Shown here: in pieces, positions 56,210-64,000 of the stretch
Numbering within the stretch: the first letter of the stretch is position 1
Layout of the letters: each line of letters opens with the position of its first letter
Assembly: GCF_004342915.1 (NCBI RefSeq)
Contig: NZ_SLWL01000015.1
Location: 24,548 to 88,547, forward strand
DNA: 64,000 nt
Origin: Camelimonas lactis
Lineage (GTDB): Bacteria; Pseudomonadota; Alphaproteobacteria; Rhizobiales; Beijerinckiaceae
Reading direction: 5' to 3'
Translations under genes and position numbers: made by a program
The notes under the pieces: model-generated
What the model was told of the DNA's origin: nothing
What the model saw: only the letters and a program-made list of their open reading frames with translations
The model's database searches: none

Positions 56210-57691
56210 ATGGCGCGGCGTGATCCAGCTTCCGGCGACCGGCGCGGCGACCCGCCGTTGGCGGCCTGGTCACCGACGATCGCCCGCGGCGCCGGGCCCC
56301 TGTATCTCGCCATCGCCGACGCCCTCGCCGTTGATGTAGCGCGCGGCGCGCTGCGCGCCGGAACCCGCCTGCCGTCGCAACGCACCCTCGCCGCCCGGCT
56401 GGGGGTCGATTTCACCACGGTCACGCGGGCCTATGCGGAGGCGCGCCGGCGCGGCCTGGTGGACGGCAAGGTTGGCCAGGGCACCTGGGTGCGTGAGCGC
56501 CCCGCCGGGGCGATGGGCGATCCGGCCGCGCCGGCGCCTGGGCGTCCGCCTGATCACCAGCAGCCATGGCGCCCGCCGGAACGCCGCGGCCTCATCGACA
56601 TGAGCATGAACCTGCCGCCGCCAGTTGACGGAGCGGCCGGGGGCCGCCTGTGGGAGAGCATCGCCGCCATTGGCCGGGACGGCGGCACGGACCTGCTGAT
56701 GCGCTACCAGGAGCCAGGCGGGAGCGCGGAAGACCGGGAGGCCGGCGCCCTGTGGCTGTCACCGCGCCTGCCCGGCGCTGACCCGGCGCGGATCCTTGCC
56801 TGCCCGGGCGCCCAGAGCGCCCTGCTTGCCGCCTGTCACGCCCTGTGTCAGCCCGGCGACGCCATCGCCGCCGCAACGCTGGTCTATCCTGGCCTGATCG
56901 CCACGGCGAAGGTGCTTGGCCTGCGCCTGGTCGCCGTCGACATGGACGATGGTGGCCCAACGCCTGAGGCGCTCGACGCTGTCTGCGCGGCCCATGCGCC
57001 GCGCGCCTTTTATTGCAACCCCACGCTCAGCAGCCCGACCACCCGCACCCTGTCGCTGCAACGGCGGCAGGCGCTTGTCGCCGTCGCCGCCCGCCATGGC
57101 GTCAGCATCATCGAGGACGACGCCTATGGCGCGCTGGCGCCGGAAGCGCCGCCGCCGCTGGCCCGGCTTGCGCCTGAAAATGTCATTCATATCGCCGGCA
57201 TGGCGAAGTCCGTGGCGCCGGCGCTTCGCGTCGCATGGCTGACGGCGCCGGACATCCGCTGCGCCACGCGGCTTGCCGCCGCCATCGGCGCCACGACGCT
57301 GATGGCCTCGCCGCTGACCCTCGCCATCGCCGCGACATGGATACGCAATGGCCAGGCGGCCAGCATCCGCGACGCCATTCGCGCCGAGACGGCGGCGCGC
57401 GTCGCCATGGCGCGGCGCATCCTGCCGCCAGAACTGGTGGCGTCAGACCCAGACGCCTTCCATCTGTGGCTTCACGCGCCGGCGCCCTGGGGGGGCGCGG
57501 ACCTGGCCGGCCAGTTGCGCGCCGCCGGCGTCGCGGCGGTCCCGGCCGGGGCCTTCGCCATCGGTCCGGCGCCGCAGGCGCTGCGTCTTGGCCTTGGCGT
57601 GCCGGCCAGTCGCGCCGACCTCGAGCGCTGCCTGTATGTCACGGCGGACCTGCTGGCGCGTTCGCCCGGCTTCGCCACGGGCGTGGTCTGA
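56210..57691 (+). CDS. MocR-type regulator (GntR winged helix fused to an aminotransferase-like domain)
   Basis: A 493-residue protein. Residues 25-100 are a GntR winged helix (LRAGTRLPSQRTLAARLGVD, TVTRAYAEARRRGLV). From about 130 on it is a class I aminotransferase fold with the PLP-binding Lys in GMAKSVAPALRVAWL and the conserved YCNPTLSSPT and IIEDDAYGAL. MocR proteins sense PLP or an amino-acid-PLP adduct. The target is unknown; matching operator cores on both sides of the gene suggest autoregulation and control of a downstream promoter. Confidence 0.9.
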   Translation: MARRDPASGDRRGDPPLAAWSPTIARGAGPLYLAIADALAVDVARGALRAGTRLPSQRTLAARLGVDFTTVTRAYAEARRRGLVDGKVGQGTWVRERPAGAMGDPAAPAPGRPPDHQQPWRPPERRGLIDMSMNLPPPVDGAAGGRLWESIAAIGRDGGTDLLMRYQEPGGSAEDREAGALWLSPRLPGADPARILACPGAQSALLAACHALCQPGDAIAAATLVYPGLIATAKVLGLRLVAVDMDDGGPTPEALDAVCAAHAPRAFYCNPTLSSPTTRTLSLQRRQALVAVAARHGVSIIEDDAYGALAPEAPPPLARLAPENVIHIAGMAKSVAPALRVAWLTAPDIRCATRLAAAIGATTLMASPLTLAIAATWIRNGQAASIRDAIRAETAARVAMARRILPPELVASDPDAFHLWLHAPAPWGGADLAGQLRAAGVAAVPAGAFAIGPAPQALRLGLGVPASRADLERCLYVTADLLARSPGFATGVV

Positions 57692-57775
57692 GACGGCCTT
57701 CGCCATGGCTCCAGCGCCGCGATGCGGCTGCAACGCCGGCGCCGCGACAAACCCGCCTGGGGGCCTGGCGCGTCG

Positions 57776-57807
57776 TTGACATACATTCCATCCAATATAC
57801 ATACAAT
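57776..57807 (+). promoter_or_regulatory. Promoter with a second copy of the MocR operator core
   Basis: TTGACA at 57776 starts a promoter-like region that includes CAATATACATACAA (57793-57806), identical to the core upstream of the MocR gene. TACATA lies 16 bases after TTGACA. The DUF983 gene begins 230 bases downstream and is the nearest plus-strand target. The rest of this 343-base gap shows no gene. Confidence 0.5.
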
Positions 57808-58034
57808 ATCGCCTTGACATCGAACCCGGATGGAACCCGCCCGGATCGATGGGATGGCGGCGAAGTGGCCCGGCGCGGACGCCTGTTGCATCCCGCGCCC
57901 ATTCCCAGGGGCATGACGCCGCTGCACAGGGCCTGCCGGCGACGTCGCGCCGCCGCGCTTTGTCTGTTGGATGCAATTCCTGATGCGCACAGGGCGTCGC
58001 GCCGCGCCGGAATTGCCCATATGAGGAACTGGCG

Positions 58035-58475
58035 ATGTCTGACGGGAACTACTGGCCGCCCCTCCCCCCTTCCAGCACCGGACCGCGCGGTCTGTGTCCG
58101 CGGTGCGGCCAGGGCCATCTGTTCAGTGGCTATCTCAAGCTGGCGAAGAAATGCGAGGTCTGCGACCTTGATTATTCCTATGCCGACCCGGCCGATGGCC
58201 CGGCGTTTTTCGCCATTTGCGCCACCGGCATCCTCGTCAGCGCCTTCGCCGTGTGGCTTGAGGTCGCCTATACGGCGCCCTATTGGGTGCACCTGGTGAC
58301 GACCCTGCCGCTGATGATCGCCGGCTGCATATTGCCCCTGCGGCCGCTCAAGGGCTGGCTGGTCGCCAGCCAGTACTTCCACAAGGCTGAAGAAGGGCGG
58401 CTGGCCGGCGCCACCGGCCACTACCAGCTGGGCGAAGCCCAGGGCGGCGCCTGGGCCAAAAGCGCGAAGCAGTAA
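58035..58475 (+). CDS. DUF983 membrane protein with zinc-ribbon-like cysteines
   Basis: A 146-residue protein. The N-terminal CPRCGQGHLF and CEVCDLDYSYADPADGP form two Cys pairs typical of DUF983. Two membrane helices follow (FFAICATGILVSAFAVWL and LVTTLPLMIAGCILPLRPL). DUF983 genes are often found with cytochrome oxidase genes, but none is here. GAGGAA lies eight bases before the ATG. Confidence 0.88.
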   Translation: MSDGNYWPPLPPSSTGPRGLCPRCGQGHLFSGYLKLAKKCEVCDLDYSYADPADGPAFFAICATGILVSAFAVWLEVAYTAPYWVHLVTTLPLMIAGCILPLRPLKGWLVASQYFHKAEEGRLAGATGHYQLGEAQGGAWAKSAKQ

Positions 58476-58707
58476 GGCGTCCTGCCCCGGCAGTCGCCAC
58501 ATGCTGCGGCGCCGGGGCTTGTCACGGTCGCATCACGGCCCGGCGACCGACCGGCGTCATCGTCCCAATGGGGAAGCAGCCCGACGATCCCGGGATCACG
58601 CCGCCGGGCTCAACCGCACGCCCCGCACGCGGGCCGGCCTTGCGCCAGCCCGCCCATCCCATGCCCGCCGCCTCCTTTCCGGCAACGGGCGATCGCCGCT
58701 TCTGCCG

Positions 58708-58955
58708 TCAGCGGCGCACCGGCCGGCCATCGTCGTTGGCGATATCCCGCCCCCAAGGGCGCGCCAGCTCACCGCCGTCGTCGCCTCCACCCAACGTCCC
58801 TTGCGATCCTGGCAGGCGGCGCGCAGCCAGCCGGCCACGACGCGAATCTCCTTGCAACTCGCCATGTAGGAGCCCTGGGGCGGCGCCTCCGCCACGGCTG
58901 GCGCGCAGACGCAGGCCAGCATGATCCCCGCCATGGCAGGTAATGAAACTCTCAT
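58708..58955 (-). pseudogene. Small exported CVNH-like protein, apparently frameshifted
   Basis: The frame starts with a signal peptide (MRVSLPAMAGIMLACVCAPAVA) and continues SYMASCKEIRVVAGWLRAACQDRKGRW, the pattern of short CVNH (cyanovirin-like) lectin-type proteins. After WRALGG the original frame reads on 50 residues without sense. Adding one G to the G5 run at 58750-58754 restores RDIANDDGRPVRR and a stop at 58708, matching the usual DIAN-x-NG ending of this family. Either a recent single-base loss or a sequencing error. The uncorrected frame would run to 58596. CVNH identity is from pattern memory. Confidence 0.55.
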
Positions 58956-59236
58956 GGATCTCTACGTCCGGTCTTCCGGAAGGCGCCGAAACCGCCGCGC
59001 CGCATGGCGTCGCGCAAGCGGCGCCAGCGCCCGCGCACAGACCATGATGACGTGAGCCTCCAGGATGTGCTGGCGAGGCGCGGTCCGGCCTGCTACCATG
59101 GGAACGAACAGGAAACGCCGGCTTCTGGCTGGCGCCATGTCACGGCGATTGTTGGCCCCAGCCGGGTCGCCTCCCCATCCGCAACACCCATTCCGTTCCG
59201 GCGCACGGGCGGAATGCGCGCCATCCGGAGCCGGCG

Positions 59237-60424
59237 ATGCATGATCCGCGGCCGACGTTCTACGAGTTTTTCGCTGGCGGCGGCATGGCGCGCGCCGGCC
59301 TCGGGGATGGCTGGCGCTGCGCCTTCGCCAACGATTTCGATCACAAGAAAGCCCTGACCTATCAGGCCAACTGGGGCGCGCCGGGCGTCATCCAGGTCGG
59401 CGACATCCGCGCCATCGACATTGATTCGCTGCCTGGCGTGGCTGACCTCGCCTGGGCGTCGTTTCCCTGTCAGGACCTGTCGCTGGCCGGCAACGGCGCC
59501 GGGCTGAAGGGCGCGCGTTCGGGCACGTTCTATGCCTTCTGGGATATTGTCCGCTCCCTGGCGGCGGATGGCCGGGGGCCGCGCGTCGTGGCGCTGGAGA
59601 ATGTCACCGGCGCGCTGACCTCCCATGGCGGCCAGGACTTCGCCGCCATCTGCCAGACCTTCGCTGATCATGGCTATGCCTGCGGCGCCCTGGTCGTCGA
59701 CGCCGCCCTGTTCGTTCCCCAGTCGCGCCCGCGCCTGTTCGTCGTCGGCGTGCGCAAGGATCTGCCGCTGCCGTCGGGCCTGACCGCCCCGGACGCGCTG
59801 GAGCCGTTTCACACCCGTGGGCTGCGGGCGGCGATGGCGCGCCTTTCCGACGCCGCCCGCGCCAGCTGGCTATGGTGGAACGTGCCGACGCCGCCGCGCC
59901 GCAACGAGGGTTTCGCCGATCTGGTTGAGGACAATCCCGCCAGCGTCGCCTGGCACACGGAGGCGGAAACCCGTTTGCTGCTGTCGCGCATGTCCCCGGT
60001 CAATCTCGCCAAGGTGGACGCCGCGCGCCGCGCCGGCCGCCGCATGGTGGGCGCCATCTACAAGCGCACCCGCACGGACGCCAGCGGCGCCAAGGTCCAG
60101 CGGGCGGAGGTGCGCTTCGACGACGTGGCCGGCTGCCTGCGCACGCCGGCCGGCGGCTCCAGCCGCCAGGTCATCATGGTGGTTGACGGCGACCGCATCC
60201 GCTCACGGCTGATTTCCGCCCGCGAAACCGCCCGCCTGATGGGCTTGCCGGATGAATATCGCCTGCCGCGCAACTACAACGAGGCGTACCATCTCACGGG
60301 CGACGGCGTGGCCGCGCCGGTCGTGCGTCACCTGGCCCGCCATCTGTTCGAGCCGCTACTCGGCGTCGCCGCCCAGGCAGCGCCCGCGCCAGCCAGCCAG
60401 GCCGGGAGCGGAGGCCAGGCTTGA
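59237..60424 (+). CDS. DNA (cytosine-5)-methyltransferase
   Basis: A 395-residue m5C methyltransferase with all main motifs in order. Motif I is FYEFFAGGGMARAGLG, motif IV SFPCQDLSLAG with the catalytic Cys near residue 79, motif VI ENVTGAL, motif VIII QSRPRLFVVGVR and motif X YNEAYHLTGDGVAAPVVRHL. The target recognition region lies between VIII and IX (about residues 180-320). The recognition sequence cannot be read from this. It is first in a three-gene cassette with the GIY-YIG nuclease (4-base overlap) and vsr, so it most likely protects against that nuclease. Confidence 0.94.
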   Translation: MHDPRPTFYEFFAGGGMARAGLGDGWRCAFANDFDHKKALTYQANWGAPGVIQVGDIRAIDIDSLPGVADLAWASFPCQDLSLAGNGAGLKGARSGTFYAFWDIVRSLAADGRGPRVVALENVTGALTSHGGQDFAAICQTFADHGYACGALVVDAALFVPQSRPRLFVVGVRKDLPLPSGLTAPDALEPFHTRGLRAAMARLSDAARASWLWWNVPTPPRRNEGFADLVEDNPASVAWHTEAETRLLLSRMSPVNLAKVDAARRAGRRMVGAIYKRTRTDASGAKVQRAEVRFDDVAGCLRTPAGGSSRQVIMVVDGDRIRSRLISARETARLMGLPDEYRLPRNYNEAYHLTGDGVAAPVVRHLARHLFEPLLGVAAQAAPAPASQAGSGGQA

Positions 60425-61272
60425 ACGGTGAAAGCGAGCTCCCGGAGCGCCCCGCGCGGCCCGGCGCCGCGCAGGACCATGAGGCGCCGCTGCTGTTCCC
60501 CGATCTGACGCCCATGCCGCAGCCGGCGCCAGCGTCGCCGCTCCAGGCGCCCCCGGGCGCCGGCCGGGACAACGACGCCGCCCCGCCCTTCGAAACCGAC
60601 GATCTGCGGCGCAACCTGGCGCGTTTTCTGGATAGCCCCTTCACGGACGCCGCCACCGGCCTCACCCTGCCGGTCGGCAACTGGCGCTGGGGCGTGTATG
60701 CTTTTTATGATTACGACGGCGAGCCGATCTATGTCGGCCAGACCAACGAACGCCTGCGCACGCGCATTCGCCGCCATCTCACCAACCAGCGCACCGACGC
60801 GGTGGCCATGTCGGTGCTCGACCCGTTCGAAGTGTTCGAGATCGAGGTGTGGCCGCTGCCGCAATTTCAGGATGTCAGCCGCGCCGACAGCAGAACCGCC
60901 CGCGACGCCCTCAATGCCCTGGAGCATGCGGTCTATCTGGCAGCCATCGCCGGCAGCGCCTTCGGCGCCGTGCTCAACGAAAAGGACCCGCCGGCGCCGC
61001 GCGTCGCCATGACGCCGCCGCCATCGTTGCGCCGCCGCATCGTTTCGGAAACGGTCGCCGCCATCCGCTCCCACCCCGATTTTCGCATCGCCCGGCGCGC
61101 CCTGGTGATCGCCCGGCTGGCCCAGGTAATCTCCGAGCGCAAGGCTCCCGGCGGTCTGCGCCGCGTGCTGACCACCCAGGCCCGCCGGCTGCAATGGCTG
61201 GCCGAGCGGCGCTACCAGGCCCTGGGCGGCGCCGCCACCGTCGAAACCGCCGATGACGCTGAAGAAACCTGA
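60421..61272 (+). CDS. GIY-YIG nuclease, probable type II restriction endonuclease
   Basis: A 283-residue protein from a TTG start that overlaps the methyltransferase stop as TTGA. Residues 1-55 are Pro-rich and probably flexible. The GIY-YIG core follows: GVYAFYDYDGEPIYVGQT at about 91-108, R-x3-H in RTRIRRHL, Glu in NALEHAVY near 167 and Asn in VLNEK near 186. Tyr, Tyr, Arg, His, Glu and Asn is the catalytic set of the Eco29kI-type restriction enzymes, the GIY-YIG class paired with m5C methylases. The C-terminal helical part (ETVAAIRSHPDFRIARRALVI...) is unfamiliar. Restriction activity is inferred from context. Confidence 0.78.
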   Translation: MNGESELPERPARPGAAQDHEAPLLFPDLTPMPQPAPASPLQAPPGAGRDNDAAPPFETDDLRRNLARFLDSPFTDAATGLTLPVGNWRWGVYAFYDYDGEPIYVGQTNERLRTRIRRHLTNQRTDAVAMSVLDPFEVFEIEVWPLPQFQDVSRADSRTARDALNALEHAVYLAAIAGSAFGAVLNEKDPPAPRVAMTPPPSLRRRIVSETVAAIRSHPDFRIARRALVIARLAQVISERKAPGGLRRVLTTQARRLQWLAERRYQALGGAATVETADDAEET

Positions 61273-61720
61273 CAGCGCGCCCTCGCCCGAGCGCAGCCGC
61301 GTCATGCGCGCTGTCCGTTCGGTTGACACCCGGCCCGAGATGGTCGTCCGGCGGTTGCTGCACGCCATGGGTTATCGCTACCGCCTGCACCGCCGCGATC
61401 TGCCCGGCGCGCCGGATATCGTCTTTCCCGGCCGCCGCAAACTCATCTTCGTGCATGGCTGCTTCTGGCATGGCCACGACTGCGCCCGCGGCGCCCGCAT
61501 GCCTGCCGCCAACGCCGACTACTGGCGCAGCAAGATTGCCCGCAACCTCGTCCGCGATGCGGACCACCTCGCCGCCCTGCGTCAGGCAGGCTGGCAGGCG
61601 CTGGTGATCTGGGAGTGTCAGCTCAAGGTTCGCGACCGGCCGGCCCTGACGGCCCTGCTGCGAGCTTTTCTGGAAGATGCGGCCCCGCCTGAAACAGCCC
61701 CGCCCGCAGGGGAAACCTGA
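61253..61720 (+). CDS. vsr: Very short patch repair endonuclease Vsr
   Basis: A 155-residue Vsr enzyme that nicks beside the T of T:G mismatches made by deamination of 5-methylcytosine. Motifs: VRSVDTRPEMVVRRLL, the catalytic Asp in LPGAPDIVFPGRRKLIFV (given in part) and the His/Cys zinc and active-site cluster VHGCFWHGHDC, then KIARNLVRD. It overlaps the nuclease gene by 20 bases, so the whole cassette is one operon. Its presence fits a cytosine-5 methylase next door. Confidence 0.94.
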   Translation: MTLKKPDSAPSPERSRVMRAVRSVDTRPEMVVRRLLHAMGYRYRLHRRDLPGAPDIVFPGRRKLIFVHGCFWHGHDCARGARMPAANADYWRSKIARNLVRDADHLAALRQAGWQALVIWECQLKVRDRPALTALLRAFLEDAAPPETAPPAGET

Positions 61721-61850
61721 CACCCCTGCTGGCCAGCGGCCGCCACGTTTGCTCGCGCGCTGGCGCCGCCTCCGATCGGCCAGCGGTGAGCGACGGCCCG
61801 GACACAGCCGGATGGGCGCCCGGACATCGCCCCCTGGGCCACGACGGCGG

Positions 61851-62174
61851 TCAGGGCGCCCGGGGCCCGAACAGAATGATGGCTGCGCCCGCCAGGCACA
61901 CCATGGCGCCAACCGTATCCCAGCGGTCGGGGCGAACGCCCTCGACGCCCCACAGCCACAACAGCGACGCCACGATGTACACGCCGCCATAAGCCGCATA
62001 AGCGCGCCCCGCCGCCTCGCTGTCGACCAGGGTGAGCAGCCAGGCGAAGGCCGCCAGCGACGCCAGTCCCGGCGCCAGCCACAGCGGGCTCTTGCCCAGC
62101 CGCAGCCAGGCCCAGAAGGCGAAACAGCCGGCGATCTCGGCAAAAGCCGCGCCCATGTAGGCCGCAATGGTCAT
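61851..62174 (-). CDS. YnfA-family membrane protein
   Basis: A 107-residue protein of four helices, the length and pattern of YnfA/UPF0060: [64 protein letters not shown] (given in part by [14 protein letters not shown]) and [17 protein letters not shown]. The family is small-multidrug-resistance-like; the function is not settled. I chose the ATG at 62174. It is oriented against the vsr cassette. Confidence 0.9.
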   Translation of the reverse strand: MTIAAYMGAAFAEIAGCFAFWAWLRLGKSPLWLAPGLASLAAFAWLLTLVDSEAAGRAYAAYGGVYIVASLLWLWGVEGVRPDRWDTVGAMVCLAGAAIILFGPRAP

Positions 62175-62329
62175 CCCCACTCCACCACATCGCCGGCCCA
62201 TTGCCTGCTGATTGCATTCACGCAAGTTGCGGTTTGCGCGCCAGTCCCGGGCCAATGCTGGCGAAGCGGCCTGTGACAGGCCACATGCATACCAGCAAGT
62301 CCATGCCTTTGTGGACCCGGGAACGTATC

Positions 62330-63349
62330 ATGAAGAAAATCGGCTTTCTCTCCTTCGGGCACTGGTCGCCTTCACCGCAATCGGGAACCCGGTCGGCCGG
62401 CGACGCCCTGCTCCAGTCGATCGATCTTGCGGTCGCCGCCGAAGAGCTCGGCGCGGACGGCGCCTATTTTCGCGTGCACCATTTCGCCCGCCAGCTGGCT
62501 TCGCCCTTTCCCCTGCTCGCAGCTGTGGGCGCGAAAACCAGCCGGATAGAGATTGGCACGGCTGTAATCGACATGCGCTACGAGAATCCGCTGTACATGG
62601 CGGAAGACGCCGGCGCCGCCGATCTGATTTCCGGCGGCCGCCTGCAACTCGGCCTCAGCCGAGGTTCGCCCGAACAGGTAATTGATGGCTGGCGCTATTT
62701 TGGTTACGCCCCTGATGAAGGCGAGAGCGACGCTGATCTCGGCCGCCGGCATGCGGAAGCGTTGCTGCAGGTGCTGAAGGGCCAGGGTTTCGCCCAGCCC
62801 AATCCACACCCCATGTTCCCCAATCCGCCCGGCCTGCTGCGGCTGGAGCCCCATTCACGAGGGCTGCGGGAACGGATCTGGTGGGGCTCCGGCTCCAACG
62901 CAACGGCTGTATGGGCCGCGAAACTCGGCGTTAACCTGCAAAGCTCGACCCTGAAGGACGACGAAACCGGCGAGCCCTTCCATGTTCAGCAGGCCCGGCA
63001 GATCCGCGCCTACCGCGAGGCGTGGAAGGAGGCCGGTCATGGGCGGGAACCGCGCGTTTCAGTTTCCCGTTCAATCTTCGCCCTGGTGAATGATCAGGAC
63101 AGGGCGTATTTCGGCAACGGCAAGGACGCGGATTCGATCGGCTATATCGACGATAACACCCGGGCCATCTTCGGCCGCTCATACGCGGCGGAGCCGGACC
63201 GGCTCATCGAGGAGTTGCGCAAGGACGAAGCGATCGCCGAGGCAGACACACTTTTGCTGACAGTCCCCAACCAGCTTGGCGTCGCCTATAACGCGCATGT
63301 CGTTGAGGCGATCCTGAAGCATGTTGCGCCCGGGCTTGGCTGGCGCTGA
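62330..63349 (+). CDS. LLM-class flavin-dependent oxidoreductase (luciferase-like)
   Basis: About 339 residues with a bacterial-luciferase TIM barrel: KKIGFLSFGHWSPS at the start, AAEELGADGAYFRVHHFARQ, IEIGTAVIDMRYENPLYMAEDA (given in part) and the flavin-binding RLQLGLSRGSPEQVIDG. It probably uses FMN with an unknown substrate. The ATG at 62330 has GGGAAC upstream; the frame is open 43 codons further. A strong terminator follows. Confidence 0.88.
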   Translation: MKKIGFLSFGHWSPSPQSGTRSAGDALLQSIDLAVAAEELGADGAYFRVHHFARQLASPFPLLAAVGAKTSRIEIGTAVIDMRYENPLYMAEDAGAADLISGGRLQLGLSRGSPEQVIDGWRYFGYAPDEGESDADLGRRHAEALLQVLKGQGFAQPNPHPMFPNPPGLLRLEPHSRGLRERIWWGSGSNATAVWAAKLGVNLQSSTLKDDETGEPFHVQQARQIRAYREAWKEAGHGREPRVSVSRSIFALVNDQDRAYFGNGKDADSIGYIDDNTRAIFGRSYAAEPDRLIEELRKDEAIAEADTLLLTVPNQLGVAYNAHVVEAILKHVAPGLGWR

Positions 63350-63372
63350 AGGGGGATGCCCCCAGAAGCAAT

Positions 63373-63403
63373 AACCCCCGATCGCATGTGCGACCGGGGG
63401 TTT
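63373..63403 (+). terminator. Intrinsic terminator after the LLM oxidoreductase
   Basis: CCCCCGATCGCA / TGCGACCGGGGG stem followed by TTTATACTGTTCT, 26 bases after the stop codon. Confidence 0.8.
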
Positions 63404-63412
63404 ATACTGTTC

Positions 63413-63488
63413 TGTTTGCGGGTGCTGGGGTTGACGAGCGACCTTTTGGGTTTGAGGCTGACGAGCTACCGGGCTGCTCCGCCCCGCG
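63413..63488 (-). pseudogene. Decayed copy of tRNA-fMet
   Basis: A 76-base segment aligns along its whole length with the intact initiator tRNA at 63709, including CGCGGGGC-GAGCAGCCCGGTAGCTCGTCA at the 5' side (quoted only in part: GGTAGCTCGTC) and TTTGCGGG at the 3' side. The anticodon position now reads CAA, the anticodon stem no longer pairs, the T-arm has lost a base and the CCA end reads ACA. It is therefore a relic, not a working tRNA. Confidence 0.7.
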
Positions 63489-63660
63489 TCAACTGTTTGG
63501 GAAGCGTTGGGGGCAGCCCGGTTGTTTCGGGTTGCCAGTTCCGCTTCGCTTCACATGGCGGCTGCTCCGCCCCGCGGCAATCATATGGGAAGCATTGGGG
63601 GCAGGCCGGTTTATGGCTGCCAGTTCTGCTTCGCTTTAGCAGGTTGGACCCGGCGCACAT

Positions 63661-63697
63661 AAAAAAAAACCCCCGTCCGCTTGGTGCGTCCGGGGGT
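63661..63697 (-). terminator. Intrinsic terminator of the rRNA-tRNA operon
   Basis: On the minus strand a CCCCCG.../...CGGGGG stem is followed by nine T residues, starting 11 bases after the CCA end of tRNA-fMet. This is the likely end of the rRNA operon transcript. Confidence 0.88.
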
Positions 63698-63708
63698 TTG
63701 TTTTGTAC

Positions 63709-63785
<77 letters not shown>

Positions 63786-63944
63786 GCGATTGTTGGAAGC
63801 TTTGGGGGGCATCCCGTTTTATGGTTGCCATTTCCGCTTCGCTTCACGGGGCGGCTGCTTCACCCCGGGTCGATTTTGAATGATTTGCCATTTCCCGGAT
63901 GCGGACCGGGAATTTTTCATCGTGAGGAGTGTTATCTGTCATTT

Positions 63945-64000
63945 GCGGGCCCGGCGACGACCTACTCTCCCGGGTCTTGAGACACAGTACCATTGGCGCT
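63945..64000 (-). rRNA. rrf: 5S ribosomal RNA, 3' part (continues past window end)
   Basis: On the minus strand the sequence reads ATGGTACTGTGTCTCAAGAC then CCGGGAGAGTAGGTCGTCGCC, the conserved 3' half of bacterial 5S rRNA. The exact 3' end is approximate. The rest of the 5S and the 23S lie to the right, outside the window. Confidence 0.93.

Overview
The window is high-GC alphaproteobacterial DNA, most likely Hyphomicrobiales (Rhizobiales). Four things point there: an Irr-type Fur regulator divergent from fabA-fabB-fabI, the syntenic block addB-addA-trxA / folC-accD-trpA-trpB-trpF, an AccD that has lost most of its zinc-ribbon cysteines as in rhizobia, and an rRNA operon ending 5S then tRNA-fMet. 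The assignment is inferred from gene content and order. No insertion sequence, prophage or CRISPR array was seen.

Layout. 1-5538 (+): end of addB, addA and trxA. 5835-11530 (-): folC, accD, trpA, trpB, trpF, the last three with 4-base overlaps. 11531-12276 has no gene but holds a good small-RNA candidate and three intrinsic terminators. 12277-15366 (-): fabI, fabB, fabA, divergent from irr (15738-16226, +). 16438-21035: an exported SH3 protein, a 2-hydroxyacid dehydrogenase, a papain-like hydrolase, a CysZ/EI24-like membrane protein and a DUF4405 membrane protein. 21200-22234 (-): an NDUFA9-like dehydrogenase. 22780-31777 (+): proB, proA, nadD, rsfS, rlmH, envC, ctpA and rppH, with one small gene (25623-25868) on the other strand. 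31791-36375 (-): a DMT exporter, a two-domain glycosyltransferase and an exported serine hydrolase.

36650-41839 (-) looks like a metal (probably zinc) homeostasis block. It has a His-rich small membrane protein, an ABC ATPase and a permease, then a tightly packed CobW GTPase, a WD40 protein, a Cys-containing 89-residue protein and an acetyltransferase. 41974-46507 holds a GIY-YIG nuclease preceded by a perfect inverted repeat, an OpgG/OpgD-type glucan protein, a DUF533/TerB-like protein and a small membrane protein.

46681-56100 looks like one acid-catabolism regulon. It has a branched-chain-amino-acid-type binding protein, two acyl-CoA synthetases, a single-chain acyl-CoA carboxylase and a MarR regulator. 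Near-identical TCAA-N4-TTGA dyads lie upstream of the binding protein, in the carboxylase/MarR divergent region, and upstream of the second ligase. 56210-58475: a MocR regulator flanked on both sides by the same AT-rich operator-like sequence, then a DUF983 gene. A small exported gene at 58708-58955 appears frameshifted.

59237-61720 is a compact overlapping cassette: cytosine-5 DNA methyltransferase, a GIY-YIG nuclease that is probably the restriction enzyme, and Vsr mismatch endonuclease. A YnfA-family protein and a luciferase-like oxidoreductase follow. The right end is the tail of an rRNA operon on the minus strand: 5S rRNA, then initiator tRNA, then a terminator. A decayed copy of the tRNA and repeated tRNA-leader units lie around it.
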